From Stratiolaelaps scimitus (taxonomy: Eukaryota > Arthropoda > Arachnida > Mesostigmata > Laelapidae): a DNA stretch of 64,000 bases. Numbering within the stretch: position 1 is the stretch's first letter; each line of letters starts with the position of its first letter. Where the stretch lies: positions 3,348,001-3,412,000 of the forward strand of contig JABWDB010000034.1 in NCBI GenBank assembly GCA_019614645.1, written 5' to 3'. The notes under the pieces were generated by a model. It did not search any database. It was not told the DNA's origin and saw only the letters and a list, made by a program, of their open reading frames with translations. Below, piece after piece: positions 1-11,620 of this stretch. The translations under genes and the position numbers were made by a program.

Positions 1-1360
1 AAAGTACTGCAAATGATGTCTGTTACGGTAAACACGTCTACCTAGAGTTCGCTCTGCCGCGTTTATACGACCTCAAGCAACCTGAGCCAGTCACCCGAGC
101 TATTAAGATAGAGCACGGAATATCTAGGCTGAGTGGGTTGAGAAGATACCTTTCGTAGGTCGACGAACGCAGTACCCCGTGCCCTTGAACACGGCCCTCT
201 GCTGGGCCTTTTGCTTGAGTCGGTCTTTCGAGTTGGTCATGTCGTCTTTTCATGGAGGAGATTCGAACTCCGTATAGTCTGGCTAAGGGTCTCTCGTACG
301 ACTCAGCCAATGCTAGAGTCTCTTTGCCAACAGTCATCAAGATAGCTTGTACTCACCGACCGATCCCCGTCTGATATAAGTAGGATATATTGCATTGAAA
401 GGGAAGATTTCAATAGAGGATCAACTTGGGCCTTTTTTTTGCTGTTCTGGTCAGGTAATGGCTAGATGCGGCTTATGTTTGATTAGGAATAAGCGAGTGT
501 CATCGAGTCAGGACGACATTCGCCTTTCGAGAAATGGGGATCGTATGTGATCTAAATTTTGCAATGTTACCTTACGCTACATAGAGCTGACCTTATGGCG
601 AACCATACGATGCGGATGTAACTATAAATAATTGCGGTAATCAAATGATTGGCTGATATGACTAAGCGCAAGGGGACGATGAGCAACAATTGATGAGGGG
701 GTGCTGAGATATGCTTCAAATGTTTATTATAATATCACATGTTGATCTGTAACAGGTTGCACGTTCAACGAGCGCCGGCATATGGCTAAAAGCATGCAAG
801 CAGTAATTTCTGATGAGAATGATTTCTGACCCATATCAAACTGGACGTGTAGATGTGAAATGGTTCAATACCGACTTCTCTCTAAAAATGTCTGAGATTC
901 CCCATCACGCCATAGACAAAATACACCACGGAGAGTCGCCTTTCGAAGGCTCCCGTCTTCCTCTACAGCTCAAAACCTCTTTCGGGTTCGAAACGCCGAA
1001 ACCCCGGTGACAGGACGGTAAACACTCCGACCATGCATCGTGGACTAACAGAGTCGATTTCTTGACTCCAGACTGAGTACTATTTATGATATAGTACCAT
1101 ATGATAAAAGCACTTTGTACTATAGATGGTCGTTTACGTTACTCGCATATTGCTCAATCCGCGCGTCCGCAAAAGGTTATCGGAGAAATGGAATGAAATA
1201 CATTTTGTTGATATGATAGCATATGTGATTTATTTTGCCCGCAGCCGTCTAGAAATATCGGGTCTTTTGATATTTTTACCTTTACTAGTGGGTGCTATTG
1301 ACAACCGCGTCGAGCTCGCGGGCCCTATTCGAAATTAGGTAATGTGCCGGCTCTACTTAC
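1..1360. other. Non-coding stretch around the first SINE
   Basis: Apart from the SINE-like element at 150-335, I see no recognisable gene. A 66-codon open stretch at 813-1010 on the plus strand ends in a motif that also contains a tRNA B-box-like string (GGGTTCGAA), so it may be a degraded SINE rather than coding sequence. A short open stretch at 1126-1338 has no recognisable motif. Confidence 0.4.
150..335 (-). mobile_element. tRNA-headed SINE-like element
   Basis: Read on the minus strand, this begins with a tRNA-like head. It has a GGCTGAGTC A-box-like stretch near 315 and a good RNA polymerase III B box (GGAGTTCGAATCTCC) at about 258-270. An unrelated body follows toward lower coordinates. 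The acceptor ends do not pair as in a working tRNA, so a tRNA-derived SINE is more likely than a tRNA gene. The head resembles that of the copy at 14953-15091, but the body differs. Ends and target duplication were not resolved. Confidence 0.45.
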
Positions 1361-1430
1361 ACCTGCGGCCTTCCATTTGCCGCTCCTGATCGGGCGCAAA
1401 TTTGCCGTTCGACCAATTAGCGGCCGTTAT
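1361..1430 (-). CDS. Exon-like segment, unknown product
   Basis: On the minus strand, 23 codons are open between an AG (1431-1432) and a consensus GTAAGT donor (1355-1360). The translation is hydrophilic and contains NGKFAPDQERQMEGR. The pyrimidine tract before the acceptor is weak. No domain is recognisable in so short a piece and no partner exon was found. The call rests only on the splice motifs and the open frame, so it may be spurious. Confidence 0.25.
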
Positions 1431-3083
1431 CTATTATGAAATGTGTGTTGTGGCTCGAACGCCACAACTATAAAAATACGTAATTCAGTAGTGTAAAGTG
1501 TGTATATTACCACGTGAATTGTGTCAATTAATGAGAAATTATGAGGAACACCGATTGGAATCATTTCTGTGGTATGTTAATTGCTTATGTGATTATTAGA
1601 AGAGGCCTAGTGCAATTCTGGTAGCAGAATTTCAATGTCAAGGAATTAGTGCTTCGCTTTCCCGATTGAGTGATGGAAACTTCGCCCTGAACCAGTCGAA
1701 TTGATTGAAGTGGCGCTGAGGACCACTCGCGGAGGCGATATCAGGGAAGACTCGACCTCTGACAATAGAGTGACACTAGAAGCCGTCGTAGACGGTCGCA
1801 GTTTGTGCACTACAGCCGCTGCGCGGCAGTAGCCTCTTGCTACCACCACTACTACTACTGTGTTTTTACTGACAGCCCCACTAGCGTAGACAGTGATCCC
1901 CGTTCGGTCTAGCATATACGATCAGCACAAAAGAGATATTCGGCAACCGTATATCGGCCCTCACAGCCAAACGCTCTTGCTACCCAAACGATATCTCAGC
2001 TTGTGCACCATACCACCGTTTATCTCTCAGCATAAGCTGAAAGGTGACTTGATTCAATTTCGTTTTGTTCAAAGTTAAACCAAGATCAATGAGGCAAACT
2101 TAATTCATTACATTTTCTAGCTCGAGCCGTATTGCAACTCCGCGATTCACACGCCACAATCGCAGTATATACCTACAGCATGTGACCGCAAACGATATAT
2201 AGCGCACAGAGTTAACAAACGTCGTGGTACAAATGCCCCTTCTTCAGCCATAATACCGCGGAGCTAGAGAACATCCGAGGGGCTGGCATCCACCCATTCA
2301 ACGGGCGTCCAGCAATGTATCCAGCACTGATTAAAATAAGATGCTAGTGAAACACCATACGACAGCGACCAGCGTCATGGGGAAGAGAGGAGGTTTCCTG
2401 CAGCCAACAAGATGGTGGATTAGTGAGGTCGCCGCGAACTCCGTTGACGGAACCGTCGCCTGTCGGGCATTAGAGCCGTTGGAGACGCTTTCCGCCCTTT
2501 CGGCATCGAGATCGATGCGGCAAGTCGGCAAGGTCTCCGTGTTACAGACGACGGCTGTCCTGGTGCCACGGTGCGTGACATCGGCGGCGGTCAACAACAA
2601 AGAGGGTAAGCTCCCCGATCGTAAATCTCGCCTCGTAAATCTACGTGGCAAGCCGTTCTGTAAGACCCTAACGATCCAGTGCCGCCTCTGTTTCCGCAGT
2701 TCCACCACTGGAGGTTATAGATAAAGAGCCGCAGAAGCGATCTTACGGTTATTTTGCTTCGTTTATTGGAAAATAGAGTATCCACGGTCGTGGGCACAGC
2801 GTCGCAACCAGGTAGTTTAGGCGACGGGCGCCGACCGATGTCCAAACACGGATTCGTGATAATGGCTGCTTGCATTGATCTGATACCTATCGAACGATGG
2901 CGAACTGATTCATATCGTCTTGCAAGCATGGCCGTGAATCAGACACTGCAGTGATTGCCTGTATTGACAATATCCAGAGGGGTTATGGTTTCTGCAGCAG
3001 CTGTGAAAACTGCCAGCCTACCTTTTTCTGAGCGGACAACTCACACGTCATACTTAACAGTAAGCCTACATTTGACCTTCTCT
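1431..3083. other. Unassigned stretch with overlapping open frames
   Basis: Two overlapping open frames of about 125 codons lie on opposite strands at 2331-2724. Neither shows a recognisable domain or convincing splice signals. The rest is unique sequence with no repeat I could match elsewhere in the window. Confidence 0.4.
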
Positions 3084-3097
3084 TATATTATATATGC

Positions 3098-3141
<44 letters not shown>

Positions 3142-3143
3142 TT
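3084..3143. repeat. TA microsatellite followed by T11
   Basis: This is a TA/ATG-interrupted dinucleotide tract (3084-3132) running into eleven T residues (3133-3143) and then CAG. The T-run plus CAG looks like a splice acceptor, but no convincing exon follows it. Confidence 0.9.
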
Positions 3144-3451
3144 CAGTTGCACGTATCGCGCCCTGGTGCTACCCTGCTGTACAAATGTATCTTGTTGTCC
3201 CATTCGAATATTACAGCAGTAATTTCATTACGTTTCTGCAGTTTTTTGTTCTTCTACTTGAAGTAACTCTCTACGCGACGTTCGCTGCACCCACACATTA
3301 TTATGGCATAAGGCATAAATTCGGATCAGGACTGAACACAACAGGATGACACTCTACCTGTTCACAGAAATATCAGATGGAAACACCGCATTACGTAGAC
3401 AACACGCGTCGCAGAGTCAAGCATGAAGAAATCGACCTCTGGAAGTACAGT

Positions 3452-3455
<4 letters not shown>

Positions 3456-3491
<36 letters not shown>
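3456..3491. repeat. AT microsatellite
   Basis: An uninterrupted AT dinucleotide run of about 18 units. It is the second of three long TA tracts within 700 bases. Confidence 0.95.
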
Positions 3492-3495
<4 letters not shown>

Positions 3496-3732
3496 TTATA
3501 TATTACGCGAATTGCGGTTTCAAAAACGCAATTTCCCTTCAATTGGCGTAATATCATATTGTCCGTAACGTTAGAAAGTGCTCCTTGTCGCCACCTCTTG
3601 GATGCTGGCGTGTCGTCCATCCACAATGTCTCCATGATCCTGTGTTTCCGTCGAACTTCGAGTTTAAATTCGTGTTGGCGTTGTATAGTACTTGGCACTG
3701 TTCGAGGAGATCCCTCCCTCCTATCCGTCTCT

Positions 3733-3734
<2 letters not shown>

Positions 3735-3765
<31 letters not shown>
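3735..3765. repeat. AT microsatellite
   Basis: An uninterrupted AT run of about 15 units. Confidence 0.95.
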
Positions 3766-3767
<2 letters not shown>

Positions 3768-3904
3768 CACACGCGTATATATCTCTCTACAATCTCCCAG
3801 CGGGAAGCCAGCGGCGAAAGTATACAGAATATATAAAGCCTTGAAAGGACACTCAATTCTCTTAGCACATTAATGCAGTACATTATCTGTCGTTGAGACC
3901 GCCC

Positions 3905-4205
3905 AACGCAACCGCCGCCGCCGCTGCCGCTGCCGCCTCAACCGAGCTCAGACCGCTCAGACGATGTCGAATTGAAAAGACAGAAGCGAAGAACACAGGC
4001 AATGCTTGCGGGCAAGGGATCTCCTTTAGCTTTAAACAGGAGCCGCTCTGCTGGCACCGGCGGCGCCCTCAATGGAATTCCGGTTAAAGGAGAATTGGCA
4101 TTTCAATTGTCTCTAGCAAGCGGGAGACGGCACGCCTCCTCCACCACCACCAGTGGTGACACGATGTATCAGAGTCGACGACGGCGGCGGCGGCGGTGGC
4201 GGAAA
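3905..4205. repeat. GCC/GGC trinucleotide-rich island
   Basis: Interrupted GCC/GCT repeats at about 3908-3936 and a GGC run at about 4178-4200 lie in a locally GC-rich stretch. Open frames here on both strands (for example 3972-4307 plus and 4084-4293 minus) are rich in Ala, Arg and Gly from the repeats and show no domain. A small promoter-type island is possible but unproven. Confidence 0.5.
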
Positions 4206-4544
4206 CTTTTGTCCGATCGGCCCTATCTTTTGAGATGTCCTCCTTCTCGGTCGCTGCTCTGTCGACAGCTCTGCGCCGCAAGGCCAAAACCAACCCGTGT
4301 CATATAAGAGAGCAACATAGGCGAGTCACCACCAGACAGTCAATACAGTGGATCTATGGAGGAATTTCATGGCCTTTCGTAGATAACGTCCCCCACAAGG
4401 CATGATCGTCGCGACCGTTGTAGTTTAATGCTGGCTGTCGTCTATCTGGTAGTTCGGGAATACTCAGGATGAAGCTCAGGGATCTCGACGAATCGCTTTT
4501 GGTTGGAAAAATCTAGGAAGCGATTAGACTAGGCGAGTGAGTAA

Positions 4545-4690
4545 ATTTCTCGGGCTGACTCGCAGCCAAGCTTTCGACATAGCTTCATAAGACGGACAAC
4601 CCCTTTAAATGCAAATGTCCAACGGTGGGAATCGAACCCGTACACCAACGTGTCTGTCCTTCGATTGCAAGGCGTACACGAATGCACCAG
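4545..4690 (-). mobile_element. SINE family B copy
   Basis: On the minus strand, this has a tRNA-like head with B box GGGTTCGATTCCC (about 4627-4639). A conserved core ATTTGCATTTAAAGGGGT follows, and then a tail GCGAGTCAGCCCGAGAAA. The core and tail match copies at 24170-24330 and, more distantly, 9024-9180. The shared order of head, core and tail supports a SINE family rather than a tRNA gene. Confidence 0.6.
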
Positions 4691-4918
4691 TAAGCCTACT
4701 AGATGTACCTCCTACCTTTCCATCACTACATAGATCTGAGGATGGGCAGCGACCTGTCGAACAAGAAGCGCTACAAATACTAGTAGAAGAGTTAAACAGC
4801 TCAGCGATGATCACGTCTACTGTTGGGATTGGGACGCACTTACGTATGGTACGCAACTAACGTTTCGATAGTAATACCTCTTAGGTAGAGCCCTCGGACA
4901 TCAGACATTATCACGATA

Positions 4919-5177
4919 GTCCCCTGGATGATCTACTCGTGAGCTTCTTAGACTACTAGACCGGAGGGACACGTGTGTGTTGGGTTCAAATCCTGTGAGA
5001 CGCGGAGAATCTTTGGAGTTCTGTATCATCTTTCTTTATCTGAGGATTCTTGTCAGGTACGAGTAAGGTAGAGAATAAGCAAAGGTGGCCCCGACAGGTC
5101 CTCATAGTAATACCTAAAAGTTAAGAGCTGAGGCCTGTCAGATAGGGGAACAGCTGAGGGTCAACTCGAAAAAACAG
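4919..5177 (+). mobile_element. Full-length SINE family C with 16-bp TSD
   Basis: This is the clearest transposable element copy in the window. The perfect 16-bp repeat AGACATTATCACGATA flanks it (4903-4918 and 5178-5193), as expected for target-primed insertion. The 5' part has a perfect B box GGTTCAAATCC (4983-4993). The body contains a near-perfect hairpin (5093-5139, GACAGGTCCTCA pairing with TGAGGCCTGTC). The 3' end is AGGGTCAACTCGAAAAAA. A 5'-truncated relative lies at 47774-47887 and a diverged tail at about 21357-21390. It has no coding capacity and would depend on a LINE for mobility. Confidence 0.8.
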
Positions 5178-5193
5178 AGACATTATCACGATA

Positions 5194-7000
5194 AGTGTTC
5201 CTCACACGCAGGAGTGGAGTTAACACGGAAACTTCCCTGAAACACTGCGGCTGGTCTTCTCCGTAAGAAATATCATCACATAGCAGAAACAAGTTACTCT
5301 AGCAGTCCACATTTATCAGTTATTACATCGTTGGCTCGTCGACAGCTTCAGATAACTCTGTAGATACTGCAATTGCAATTCGGAGTCGTCACATCGCGCA
5401 CTTGAACGCCGGAATTGCTATAGCACATTATTTGCAAACGACTTCGCATCGGGTACTAGTAACGACACAGTCGTACACTCCTATTATAAATATAATTTTG
5501 AGAGACAACAACGATGTACATTCGTCTATTGAGCAGTAATGTTAACCCCGCCATATGTCTTTCTTCAGCTGCGATCGACCTTTTCTCCACTCAATTGCTT
5601 GTTGCCCTGGTGAGCCGTTCGGGGGACGAAAGCTCCGCGGCAATAAGTAAATGTGCCTGCACAATCTAGCCGCCAATACCGTCTAGCTAGTTCTTATGGA
5701 GGAAGAAACGAACTGTCCGATATCCGAGATAGTCGTCTTAGGGTAAACAAAATAAGCTTAATAGATCACGGTCGATGGACCCTCGTCAGTATAATGAATT
5801 ATTGATTACTTAGTCGGTGGCGTGGTGTTTTCACCCTACCTGGATACCTGCTAGACAAAAAAAAAACAAGCAACAAGCATGCTATCAATTTCGGGCCTCA
5901 GCCTTGGTCCAACGAGACAGTAGTAGAGTCGCACACCTTCATGTAATAATATAAACTAGTCGTCACCAACCACTATCCTAATGGTCGACTGGATCTACAT
6001 AGGTCTCTTTCCTTGCGCAGCAGTCTCTAGGACCTATGTCTCTGCGCTAAAACTCTGTAGCGAAGATCAGGACGATTGATTGCTGATGCTATTGTGTCTC
6101 TGTTCATTGATAGGAAGAAAATAGAGAAAATCAATTGGAAGCTTCTAATTTTTCAGGGCTATTCAGCGTCGGGTGATTCAAAAATGTAATGGGGAGGTAG
6201 GGTTATAGATGAAAGTAAGGTTAGGTTACCTCATACACGATCATTCCCCTAACGATTGGACTTCCACGTTACATAAGCAATGGCAGGCCCCCCACACGGA
6301 GTAATGCTCCTTGAATGACGAGGTTCTATCGACAATTACAGACACGGCATGTCTATCTGCCATATGGTGGCACCATCCGCCAACGAGTCGAGCTTAGCAA
6401 GTATGCCATTAATCTGAACTTCCTGCAGTCGATTTAGCAACCCCTCCAGCGTTCCCTGCTTGTACACTGGGGCGGACGGCGGGAGGCGCCGCGGGAATAT
6501 CAGGCGAGAAAGCCCGCAGAGACACAGGGAACAATACCCTACAATCAACGTTTGCTCCGCTTCTCGGCTCCAGCCCCCAGCCCACCCCACCCCCGAAGGT
6601 TCCCCAATGTTCCCCCGAGGTCTGAAGGTCAGTGCAAGAAGCGACTTGTTTCTCCTACGACTACAGATATGCTCCGGGGCAAAGCCGGATAACGTGTACT
6701 CAGTCGTACATTCCTGCGGCGGTCTCGGCAATTGGAGTCTTCGCTCGACAATGACATGCCTCGTACCCGCCAGGGAAAACGACTCTGTGGTGATATCCGG
6801 AGAACGTGCGCAGCAGCCCTCGAACACATCGAGACGAAGAAAGAGACAACCGTCGCCGGCCGCGGAGACGACCGGGTTCGTTTGTTGGCGCGTTGATGCC
6901 TGAAGGGGAAGAGAGGGGCGCAAACTGGAGAGACTGGCCCAATTAGACTGTAATTAGCCCTCGTCTATGGGCTACCACCGCAGCATCGCGATTGCTTTCA
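5194..7000. other. Unassigned stretch
   Basis: I see no recognisable gene or matched repeat from 5194 to about 6300. Between 6336 and 6942, overlapping open frames of up to 195 codons occur on both strands in GC-richer sequence. They have no domain I can name, so I do not call a gene. An A9 tract sits near 5856. Confidence 0.4.
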
Positions 7001-7007
7001 GCAGTGA

Positions 7008-7037
7008 ATATATATATGATATATATATATATATACA
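7008..7037. repeat. TA microsatellite
   Basis: A TA run with a single interruption (GATATA). Confidence 0.9.
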
Positions 7038-7569
7038 TACGACTTGCAATAATTGACGTTGACGGCGGTACCAAAGAGAGTAATAGAAGCAAATCCATAA
7101 TGGGAGAGTCAACAAAGGCGACAAGTGTAAATATGATCGCTGCGACGATACCATGAATAATACATCTATTATTTATTATTATTCCTATCAGAATAACGCA
7201 AATCAGGTGTGACTTGTTAAACATGCAAGTTTGAACTAACACCTACCGCAAGGTAGAGAAAGCAGCTGTTTTGGCGGATATATCTAATCACTGCTCTAAG
7301 ACCCCCAACCCCCCGAAACAAAACGGTGTTATTCAGCAGTGAACAAGTGATGCATTATTCTATATACATATTTTAGACACATAATCATATATACACTAAC
7401 ATGGTAACCAATCCGCCAAGCTTGGACCGTTCCGAGGCTTCAAGTGACAGAATATGTTCAGAGCAAAGGGTCAGCTCGGTCAGCAGGAAATCTTGGAGAA
7501 TCGCTGTGAAACAACATATTGCACAATGTTCTACGTCGAAGGAGCAGACAAACGGGATAGTGTATAGTG

Positions 7570-7850
7570 GCGTGGCCTGGGTAGCTAATGGGCATTGTCT
7601 GTGAGTGTGGTTGCAATTGACGCCACAACGAACAGCGTAAGAACGATTTGCGATCGCCGGTTCGATCCCCAGAAATTGCGGTTTGGCTGGCTGGGATATG
7701 GTTAACATTGTCTTGCCAGTGTCACGTTATGTTGAAGAACGCCCAAATTAGTCCTGCCTTACCGACACGATAGATCCGTAAGGCAATGCTACAGAGCAGG
7801 GACCGAGGTCTGCCACCGAAGTCAGCTAAGGATCAGCCAGGAAAAAAAAA
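7570..7850 (+). mobile_element. tRNA-headed SINE-like element with poly-A tail
   Basis: An A-box-like GTAGCTAATGGG (7581-7592) and a strong B box CCGGTTCGATCCCC (about 7657-7670) form a tRNA-like head. About 170 bases of unrelated body follow, then an A9 tail (7842-7850). A GTGAGT motif near 7600 could be read as a splice donor, but the tRNA-like signature explains the same bases better. No target duplication was found, so the limits are approximate. Confidence 0.5.
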
Positions 7851-8249
7851 CCGCTGTTAGGGGACATCTAGCGCTGACAGGGTAACGTAGATTAGAGACA
7901 TGTTCATAATCACCACTTTGCACCCACACGGCCAAATACCTCGTTCGTCTGCTCCTGCGGGGTAGAACATAGCAATTTTTTGTTTGTTTACAATAAATCC
8001 TCAAGATTTTTTGCCAACTGATCCTTTGTTCTGTACACACGCTAACCACTTATGCCATGCAATAGAGGCATTTCAGAGGCACCTCGCTACCACCGACCGG
8101 CGTGTCAGACGAAACTCACCGTTGTGAAAAGAAATACGAAAGACCGACCGAAATGTACGTGCTCTTGATTTTGTATGTAGTACATCATACAGTAGTTAGT
8201 TGTCGAGTCGCGGTCCGTGGGCGCTATGTCAGTAATGTCCACGTTGAAT

Positions 8250-8480
8250 CCCGTAGATTGAGGTGACGATGCCCTCCACGCCACTTGTTCGATCTGGCGC
8301 AACCCTCTTCCGACTTCGCTCCAGCCTTCGCGGACCCGTGCCCGGGTTAGCCGAATCGCCCTCTCTGTTTCCCAAGCCAGGACTGCGTAGGCTGCACTCT
8401 CTCTCTCTCTCTTTCTCTCTTCCCGTCCGAATGTTATCTGTCGTCACTCACTCGTACACGCTCGATTGAGCGTAGGATAG
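8250..8480. other. Small GC-rich island with CT run
   Basis: A locally CG-rich stretch contains a CT tract at about 8397-8420. Open frames of about 70 codons on both strands show no domain. It resembles the CT-bearing islands at 25-34 kb, but on a small scale. Confidence 0.35.
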
Positions 8481-9023
8481 GGGGGAGCCGTCGGAGTTCG
8501 ACAGACGGTGAGGCCTATCACGGAGGATTGGCAACGGCAAGGACAGCCAGGGGGATGCTTACCACGGTCAGTCGGTTGGTACAAGCACACTCCATCATCA
8601 TACACGAGCGTACACACTCTGGACTGGGCAGATTGTGATACTAGAATATCATACTTGCCCGACCCCGAGGCGGCATCCGATCGACCACAGTTCACAAGGA
8701 GATAGAAGAAGTTAGCAAATAACATGGGTGGCCGAAGTAGTATCGGTTCGGACAAGCACGTCGAACGTTGTGAATGATGTGGACTGTAGCATCTGAACGA
8801 GTCACAATATCAAGGTGTAACAAGTATGACCGTATGAACGTTCTGGCCGGGTACAACAAATGTCCAAATGCCAATGAGCAATAGTCGCAGCAGTAATAAT
8901 ACAGATGGTGCAGCAGATGCAGAATGTGTGGATGTATCGAGGTAATCCGGCGAGTAGAGCTAGAAACAAGGTCAACCAGTCAACTAAATAAATTTACAGT
9001 GAATAAATGTATCTATTGTAATG

Positions 9024-9180
9024 CCTTCGGGCTGACTCCCAATGAGCATTAAACGAAATCGGAGGTATTGCTTGTCTATTGCCACATAAATGGGTGCAAC
9101 GGGTGGTGATCGAGATCATGTGTAAGGCTGCGTGTTGTACCCCCGGTTGAAAAGCACGCGTACACGGTTGAATGCACTTC
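9024..9180 (-). mobile_element. Diverged SINE family B copy
   Basis: On the minus strand, it shares a 16-base identical block (CAACCGGGGGTACAAC) and the terminal GTCAGCCCGAA tail with the copy at 24170-24330. Its B box is degraded (GATCTCGATCACC). This is the oldest-looking member of the family in the window. Confidence 0.55.
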
Positions 9181-9198
9181 GTCGCCGGGGGCTCGACA

Positions 9199-10597
9199 AT
9201 ATTTATACGGCAAATTTTGTTTTTCCATTCAAAGAAAAAATGAACAATGTATATCTTCTTCAGGAGCTTATTTATGGTATTATTCAAATAACTCGGTGCG
9301 AATATTAACATGACTACTTCACGTAGAAGGTGACTGGTGTGCACGTTACTAATTAGATGGCCAAATCAGGTGATCAAAGTGTGTGACCAATTTGTGTATA
9401 TGTACAATGAAATGTGTATATATACACGAAATGATATGCACGTGTATTACGTTCTCATTATAATGTCTGATTACATCCAATGTACGCTTCGGTTACATCA
9501 CATTCTCAACTCGTGATGACTAACTCATGTGATACACTATTTGCCGTCTCAACAGAATTGTCGTTCAGACGTCATGCACCACAAACATTTTCAGCACTCG
9601 TCTGCAGAAGAAAATAAATGATTCCTCCGACAAAATTGTCGATGACCAATTCCGGTCACCGGAGACGAAGGCTACAGACACGATGTCCGCTGCCCGAATC
9701 TTTCTTATATATTATATACGAGAAATTACTACAGTATGTATGTAAAGATGTATCATCAATGTGTCGGGGGACGGATAGGAGTCTCTCCTCGACAGATTAT
9801 CTGAGCGACATGCAACCACCTGCTCTGACGTCCAGTCTGTTGCCACAATTAGGCGTTCACGTTCGTTCAGAAGTGACGCGCGCGGGCGAAGAGCTCATCA
9901 TAAATAATCCATCTCATTCTTGCTCCGTCTCCAGGTTTCAACACTTGACGACCAACCGCTTGGCCATAACTCGTCGCCACCATGTACATTTCGAATATCT
10001 TGGGTGTGTCGTGGTAGTTTGTCTCCTAGGTCCAGTAGAATAGTCGAAATAAATTCAGCTATTTATGTAAAACGTGCCTAGGGGAGCGGGGAACGTTGTG
10101 CCCGCCTGTTTTCCTGATGAATGTACTGTATGCTGTATAATATATGTTTGCTTCGCTATGGGCAATGTCGCATCAACCTCAAATATAAGTAAGAGATTTG
10201 TATGTACAGGTACTCACGTTAAATTGAGTGTAAGCAACTATTCTTTGCTATCCTCATCTACTATAATATGGACAAACTGCAACTAGGTGAGCTTGAAACT
10301 CCTGCACTGCTTCGCATTTGCCATTTGTGTCATCATATCAGATTATATATCAATCACATTTCGGCCTACATCTAGGATCAATCACTTGAGGCCCACATAT
10401 GGGAATCAGGCCACGAGGAGCTAAGATGATACTAAGACCCCGCCCTTGTCTAGTTCTAACTTTTTCTACTCATGATAATATTTGCTTTACAATTTCGTTA
10501 TAAGATGATTTTTTTCTAATTAGACTCTACAATAATTATGTTGTATGTGATTGGCCTCAGCGTGCCTATGTGTCGATACCAGGCCGAGTTGGTCATT
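9199..10597. other. Unassigned AT-richer stretch
   Basis: An ATG-initiated 141-codon open frame at 9618-10043 (plus) is the longest here. Its translation has no recognisable domain and nothing supports it beyond length. Otherwise I see unique AT-rich sequence. Confidence 0.35.
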
Positions 10598-11080
10598 GCT
10601 TCAAAGGACTGCCCGCGTACAACGGTTATATACCATGGAACTGGAGACGCCAGTGAGTGAGGTGGATACGAACATTTTCCACCGTACAGCATTTCCTCTC
10701 ATATCAGATCTTATATTATAGGTGGCATTTAAGCCTCTTACCTACCTAGTACTGTCCAACAGCTTCAACACATCTCCAACCAGAATAGCTCTTCCGATCC
10801 GAACGCCGGCCAGCAAGCACAATTGCTTTCCAGGTATTCTGAATTCAGTTTGAGATAGACGATTGAGGAATTGGTTGAAGAGACACGTACTCGTTTGCAG
10901 ACTCAGTAATATATTGTCCGCGTATGATACCTTGATACAGGTGATCGTATTGAACAGCTTTATGGCTTTGTTATCATATCGATTTCGATTTCGGAAAATT
11001 GATCATGTGTGAGGAAAAATAGCGCCCGCTCTCTCCAGGCGGACGTAGAGCGTTCCAGTACAAGGTGATAAAGCAACGGG
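10598..11080 (-). pseudogene. Non-LTR retrotransposon RT fragment
   Basis: Read on the minus strand, this is a LINE reverse transcriptase remnant. YADNILLSL (10898-10924) matches the catalytic YADD block with the second Asp changed to Asn. It is followed by a segment ending AILVGDVLKLLDSTR (about 10744-10790), corresponding to the usual GE-LEVVDSFRYLG block. Further on, MVYNRCTRAVL (10599-10632) corresponds to the RVYNAAVR-VLLYG block of RTE/Jockey-like elements. Upstream, about 11000-11070, VRLERAGAIFP may be the VRQGC-SP motif. In-frame stops (TAG after LLDSTR, TGA after AVL) and the lost catalytic Asp make it inactive. The motif order and spacing are right, so I am fairly sure of the class but not of the clade. 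Confidence 0.65.
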
Positions 11081-11439
11081 AGATGGGGCCGAACTAATTA
11101 ATATTAACTAATGAATATTACGACGTGTAGTTATCTGTCCCTCCGCATCGAAATGACCATTCTGAATTGGCGATTTAACTATCGCTAATTATTACGTACT
11201 CAGTTAAACGAATTGGCTATCAATTTACAATTGCAAACAGTTGTTGTAGAAGGGTTTCCCGCGTGCTGTTGCGTGGACAATCACAGAGCTCAGGTTTATA
11301 CCGTTGTTAGGTGGTAGTTCGTCGCCCCACGATGATTAAGTGTCGCCACGTGTCACAGTGTCCTCTTCCTACAACAGATGATGATAATGGGTAAATCTCC
11401 TATGATCAGGTATTGTCAGAGACGCCCTGCACGAGCCTA

Positions 11440-11620
11440 GCCCTCTACGCAAGGCCGTAGCCAACCAAGCTCTGTATCAGCAACAGAAACGGTACGGGAC
11501 AACTTGCGCACGCCGATACGGCCATCAGTGCCCGTTCTCCCAGCGACTACACTCTGCCAGTCCCGCTGCGGGGGAATTAGCGCGGCCATGGAGGCAACTT
11601 TATGTTAATGGTGATAATCA
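11440..11620 (+). pseudogene. Possible Ty3/gypsy gag-pro junction remnant
   Basis: The plus-strand translation reads CARRYGHQ, then LHSASPAAGELARPWRQL. This resembles the C-rich end of CsRn1-like gag (CxYHxRYG...C..PC...GN..AxRQL), with the Cys residues partly lost and a probable frameshift. It is a weak, memory-based match. Open frames of about 80 to 180 codons on both strands up to 12.8 kb could be further retroelement sequence, but none has a convincing motif. Confidence 0.35.

Noticed and set aside
253..330. Functional tRNA gene on the minus strand
   Set aside because: The B box is good, but acceptor and anticodon stems do not pair and the sequence continues as a SINE-like body.
7401..7604. 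Plus frame ending at a GTGAGT donor
   Set aside because: The end of this frame overlaps a tRNA-like SINE head with A and B boxes, which accounts for the sequence.
10561..10652. Plus-strand exon with good AG acceptor, ATG in strong context (MELETP) and GTGAGT donor
   Set aside because: The same bases read on the minus strand continue the LINE reverse transcriptase (MVYNRCTRAVL). The retroelement explains them better. This also shows that splice motifs plus an open frame are weak evidence here.
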